From positions 1-7,683 of the forward strand of contig JAQGJF010000164.1 in the NCBI GenBank assembly GCA_028290765.1: a stretch of 7,683 bases of DNA, read 5' to 3'. Under the pieces are notes generated by a model. That model did not search any database and had not been told where the DNA came from. It saw only the letters and a program-made list of their open reading frames with translations. The DNA comes from Tardiphaga sp. GTDB lineage: Bacteria; Pseudomonadota; Alphaproteobacteria; Rhizobiales; Xanthobacteraceae. Both the position numbers and the translations under genes were made by a program. Positions 5,880-7,683 of the stretch are shown piece after piece (position 1 is the stretch's first letter; each line of letters opens with the position of its first letter).

Positions 5880-6902
5880 ATGAAGGCAGTTGTTCTCGAT
5901 CATCGCGGCGAGCAGGGTGTGGGCCTGCGGGAGTTTCCGGATCCCGAGCCGGCTTCCGGCGAGTCCGTCATGCGCGTCATTGCGGCGGGCCTCAATCGCG
6001 TCGATCTCTATGTTCGCGACAGCGGCGCCGGAATTACCCAAACGCTGCCGCTGGTCATGGGAGTCGAAGGTGCCGGCGAGATCGTTGCTGCCGAACCGGG
6101 CAGCGGGCTCAGGGCAGGGATGAAGGTCGTCCTCTACTCCGAGGCATTCTGCAACAACTGCCGCTATTGCCTTGCGGGCGACCAGCCGCTTTGCGAATCC
6201 GTTCGCATTTCGGGCGAACATCGCCACGGCACGTTCGCCGAATACATCGCGATGCCCAGCCGTTGCTTCTTTCCTCTGCCCGACGACGCCAATCTGCAGG
6301 AGGCGGGCGTCCTGATGAGCGCCTATCTCACGGCCTGGCGCATGCTGTTCGGAAAAAAGCCGCTGCGACCGGGCGAGAGCCTGCTGGTCGTCGGTATCGG
6401 CGGCGGTGTTGCGGTCGCCTGCCTGCAGCTTGCGCGTCTGGTCGGCGCACGGGTGTTCGTGACATCGTCGAGCGACGACAAACTCAGGCGCGCGGCGGCA
6501 CTGGGCGCCGAAGGTGGCGTCAACTACCGGACCGACCGCGTCTCCAGGAAAATTCTGGAAATAACCGACGGCGGCGTCGATATGGTCATCGACAGTGTCG
6601 GGGAAGCCAGCTGGGGCGAGTCGCTGCGCTCGCTGCGACGCGGCGGACGGCTGATCACCTGCGGGGCGACCACCGGAGGCAATCCACCGTCGGATATTCA
6701 GCGGCTGTTTATCCGTCAGCTGGAGATCTATGGATCGACTGGCGGCAGCGTCGCCGAATTCAGCGAACTCCTGCAGGTCTATAATCGAGGGCTGCTACGC
6801 CCCGTGATCGACAGCACGTTTCCGTTGCAGGACATCCATGCTGCCTTTGATCGCCTCGCAAAAGGTGAGCAGTTCGGGAAGATCTCGTTGCTCATGCCAT
6901 GA
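5880..6902 (+). CDS. MDR-family zinc-binding dehydrogenase / quinone oxidoreductase-like
   Basis: This 340-residue protein has the GroES-like N-terminal domain and Rossmann domain of the medium-chain dehydrogenase/reductase family, at typical length. A four-cysteine structural zinc site is visible: Cys91, Cys94, Cys97, Cys105 (spacing C-x2-C-x2-C-x7-C). The catalytic zinc ligands are absent: the usual cysteine position is Asn39 (GLNRVDLY, 37-44), and the usual GHE is GVE (61-63). It is therefore unlikely to be a classical zinc alcohol dehydrogenase and may be an enoyl reductase or quinone oxidoreductase. The cofactor loop is VGIGGGVAVA (171-180), and TSSSDDK (195-201) after the second strand lacks an acidic residue at its start, which favours NADPH; cofactor preference is inference. 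The gene is divergent from livH and shares a regulatory region with it. It may act on a CoA ester or enone in the pathway fed by the importer, but no substrate can be assigned. Confidence 0.88.
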   Translation: MKAVVLDHRGEQGVGLREFPDPEPASGESVMRVIAAGLNRVDLYVRDSGAGITQTLPLVMGVEGAGEIVAAEPGSGLRAGMKVVLYSEAFCNNCRYCLAGDQPLCESVRISGEHRHGTFAEYIAMPSRCFFPLPDDANLQEAGVLMSAYLTAWRMLFGKKPLRPGESLLVVGIGGGVAVACLQLARLVGARVFVTSSSDDKLRRAAALGAEGGVNYRTDRVSRKILEITDGGVDMVIDSVGEASWGESLRSLRRGGRLITCGATTGGNPPSDIQRLFIRQLEIYGSTGGSVAEFSELLQVYNRGLLRPVIDSTFPLQDIHAAFDRLAKGEQFGKISLLMP

Positions 6903-6933
6903 CGCGACGGAACGTGAAGGACTTTGACGGCTA

Positions 6934-7683
6934 TCAGGCGAGTTGGTTTTTCTGCGCGGCACCGAACGCGAAAGGGCCGCCCAGATAGCCGGGGTAACCC
7001 AGTTCGCGAACCACGGCGTAGTCGGCGATCCGCAATTCCTCGTGCGAGCGATTTGGGCTCCAGGGGGCGACCGCTTCGCTGATGCGCTTGAGTAATGCCA
7101 GCGCCTTCGTACGGAGCGGATCGTTGTCGTCGCCGGTGACCCAATATCCGGGTAGCGTTGTTTGGCGGACGGGCGCAACGCGAGCGAGCCCGGCGCCGGT
7201 GAATCCAACCGCGGCCCGCGCGTCCGCGCCAATATTCGCCTCGTCGACGACCGATCGCGCCGCCGCGACGACGTCGGCGACAAATCCCGGAATCTGGTCC
7301 TTTCGGCTGAGGCGTTCATAGTCGGTTTTGCCCAGGAACAGCGTCTGAATCATATTGCGCGCTTCCGCGCGCTGAATGAGGTGAGCAAAGATGGCCATCT
7401 CGGTGCGGATCGCGCCGTCAAAGCATTGCGCGAGGCCGAATTCGACGCAGTCGAGGATTGCCAGCGGCGCCGGATAGTGCCCCAGCGTCGTCGCAAGGAT
7501 ACTTTGCCTGGCGGGAGCGAGAGCGGTGCTGACCTCGATCGGCGAGGGCGCTGTCCAGTCCGGGCGATCCCAGAGTTGCCGGGGCGACGTCGCCGACAAC
7601 AACCAGCGCTCCGCTGTCGCGACTTCGTCGCCCGGGACGGCGAGGGCGTCGACCAATCCGGCCTTGAGCGCTGCCTCGCCGGA
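6934..7683 (-). CDS. FadJ-like hydratase/dehydrogenase relative lacking the NAD-binding domain (C-terminal part, partial)
   Basis: The frame enters from the right edge and stops at 6934, giving 249 visible residues. It opens with the end of an enoyl-CoA hydratase (crotonase) domain, EAALKAGLVDAL (3-14), then the linker typical of multifunctional FadJ/FadB proteins: ARQSILATTLGHYPAPLAIL (58-77), VEFGLAQCFDGAIRTEMAIF (80-99) and EARNMIQTLFLGK (107-119). In FadJ a Rossmann domain of about 180 residues follows. Here the sequence passes straight to KDQIPGF (128-134), resembling the KDTPGF that begins the dehydrogenase C-terminal helical domain, and ends with LGYPGYLGGPF (228-238), like the FGIGFPPFLGGPF near the FadJ C-terminus. 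No clear dinucleotide-binding motif is visible, so hydratase or isomerase activity may remain while dehydrogenase activity should be lost. The true start and the crotonase active site lie outside the window. The gene is convergent with the dehydrogenase, 31 bases away. Confidence 0.8.
   Translation of the reverse strand, partial: SGEAALKAGLVDALAVPGDEVATAERWLLSATSPRQLWDRPDWTAPSPIEVSTALAPARQSILATTLGHYPAPLAILDCVEFGLAQCFDGAIRTEMAIFAHLIQRAEARNMIQTLFLGKTDYERLSRKDQIPGFVADVVAAARSVVDEANIGADARAAVGFTGAGLARVAPVRQTTLPGYWVTGDDNDPLRTKALALLKRISEAVAPWSPNRSHEELRIADYAVVRELGYPGYLGGPFAFGAAQKNQLA

Noticed and set aside
5828..6784. A 318-residue plus-strand frame overlapping the zinc-binding dehydrogenase
   Set aside because: Arginine-, serine- and glycine-rich composition typical of a shifted frame; the dehydrogenase in the other frame has clear cysteine and Rossmann motifs and a ribosome site.
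6903..6933. Terminator between the convergent dehydrogenase and FadJ-like genes
   Set aside because: There is no stable inverted repeat in the 31-base gap; the TTTTT at about 6947-6951 has no convincing stem before it.

Overview
The window looks like chromosomal DNA of a GC-rich alphaproteobacterium. My best guess is the Bradyrhizobium/Rhodopseudomonas group. This is an inference from base composition, a branched-chain-type ABC importer with fused permease and ATPase, a Tat-exported binding protein, and an acyl-CoA ligase whose N-terminus resembles cyclohexanecarboxylate-CoA ligases. I saw no mobile element, tRNA, rRNA or CRISPR array.

Layout, left to right. (1) 1-516, minus strand: N-terminal third of an AMP-forming acyl-CoA synthetase, running off the left edge. 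(2) 517-955: a 439-base divergent regulatory region with a promoter for the ligase, a 14-bp perfect palindrome beside a -10-like box for the transporter operon, and a hairpin-containing leader. (3) 956-4787, plus strand: an operon encoding a LivK-type periplasmic binding protein, a LivM-LivG fusion (permease plus ATPase in one chain) and a LivF ATPase. (4) 4816-5694, minus strand: the missing LivH permease, convergent with livF. (5) 5695-5879: a second divergent regulatory region with an inverted repeat resembling the first palindrome. (6) 5880-6902, plus strand: a zinc-binding MDR-family dehydrogenase/quinone oxidoreductase without catalytic zinc ligands. (7) 6934-7683, minus strand: C-terminal part of a FadJ-like enoyl-CoA hydratase/3-hydroxyacyl-CoA dehydrogenase relative that seems to lack the NAD-binding domain.

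How the genes may work together (inference): the binding protein, two permease units and two ATPases make one complete importer of the branched-chain amino acid (HAAT) family. In this bacterial group such importers also carry aromatic and alicyclic carboxylates. An acyl-CoA ligase, an oxidoreductase and a beta-oxidation-type protein around it suggest uptake of a carboxylic acid, activation to its CoA thioester and oxidation. The most noteworthy points are the apparent clean loss of the Rossmann domain in the FadJ-like protein, the shared operator-like motif in both divergent promoter regions, and livH lying on the opposite strand from the rest of its transporter.
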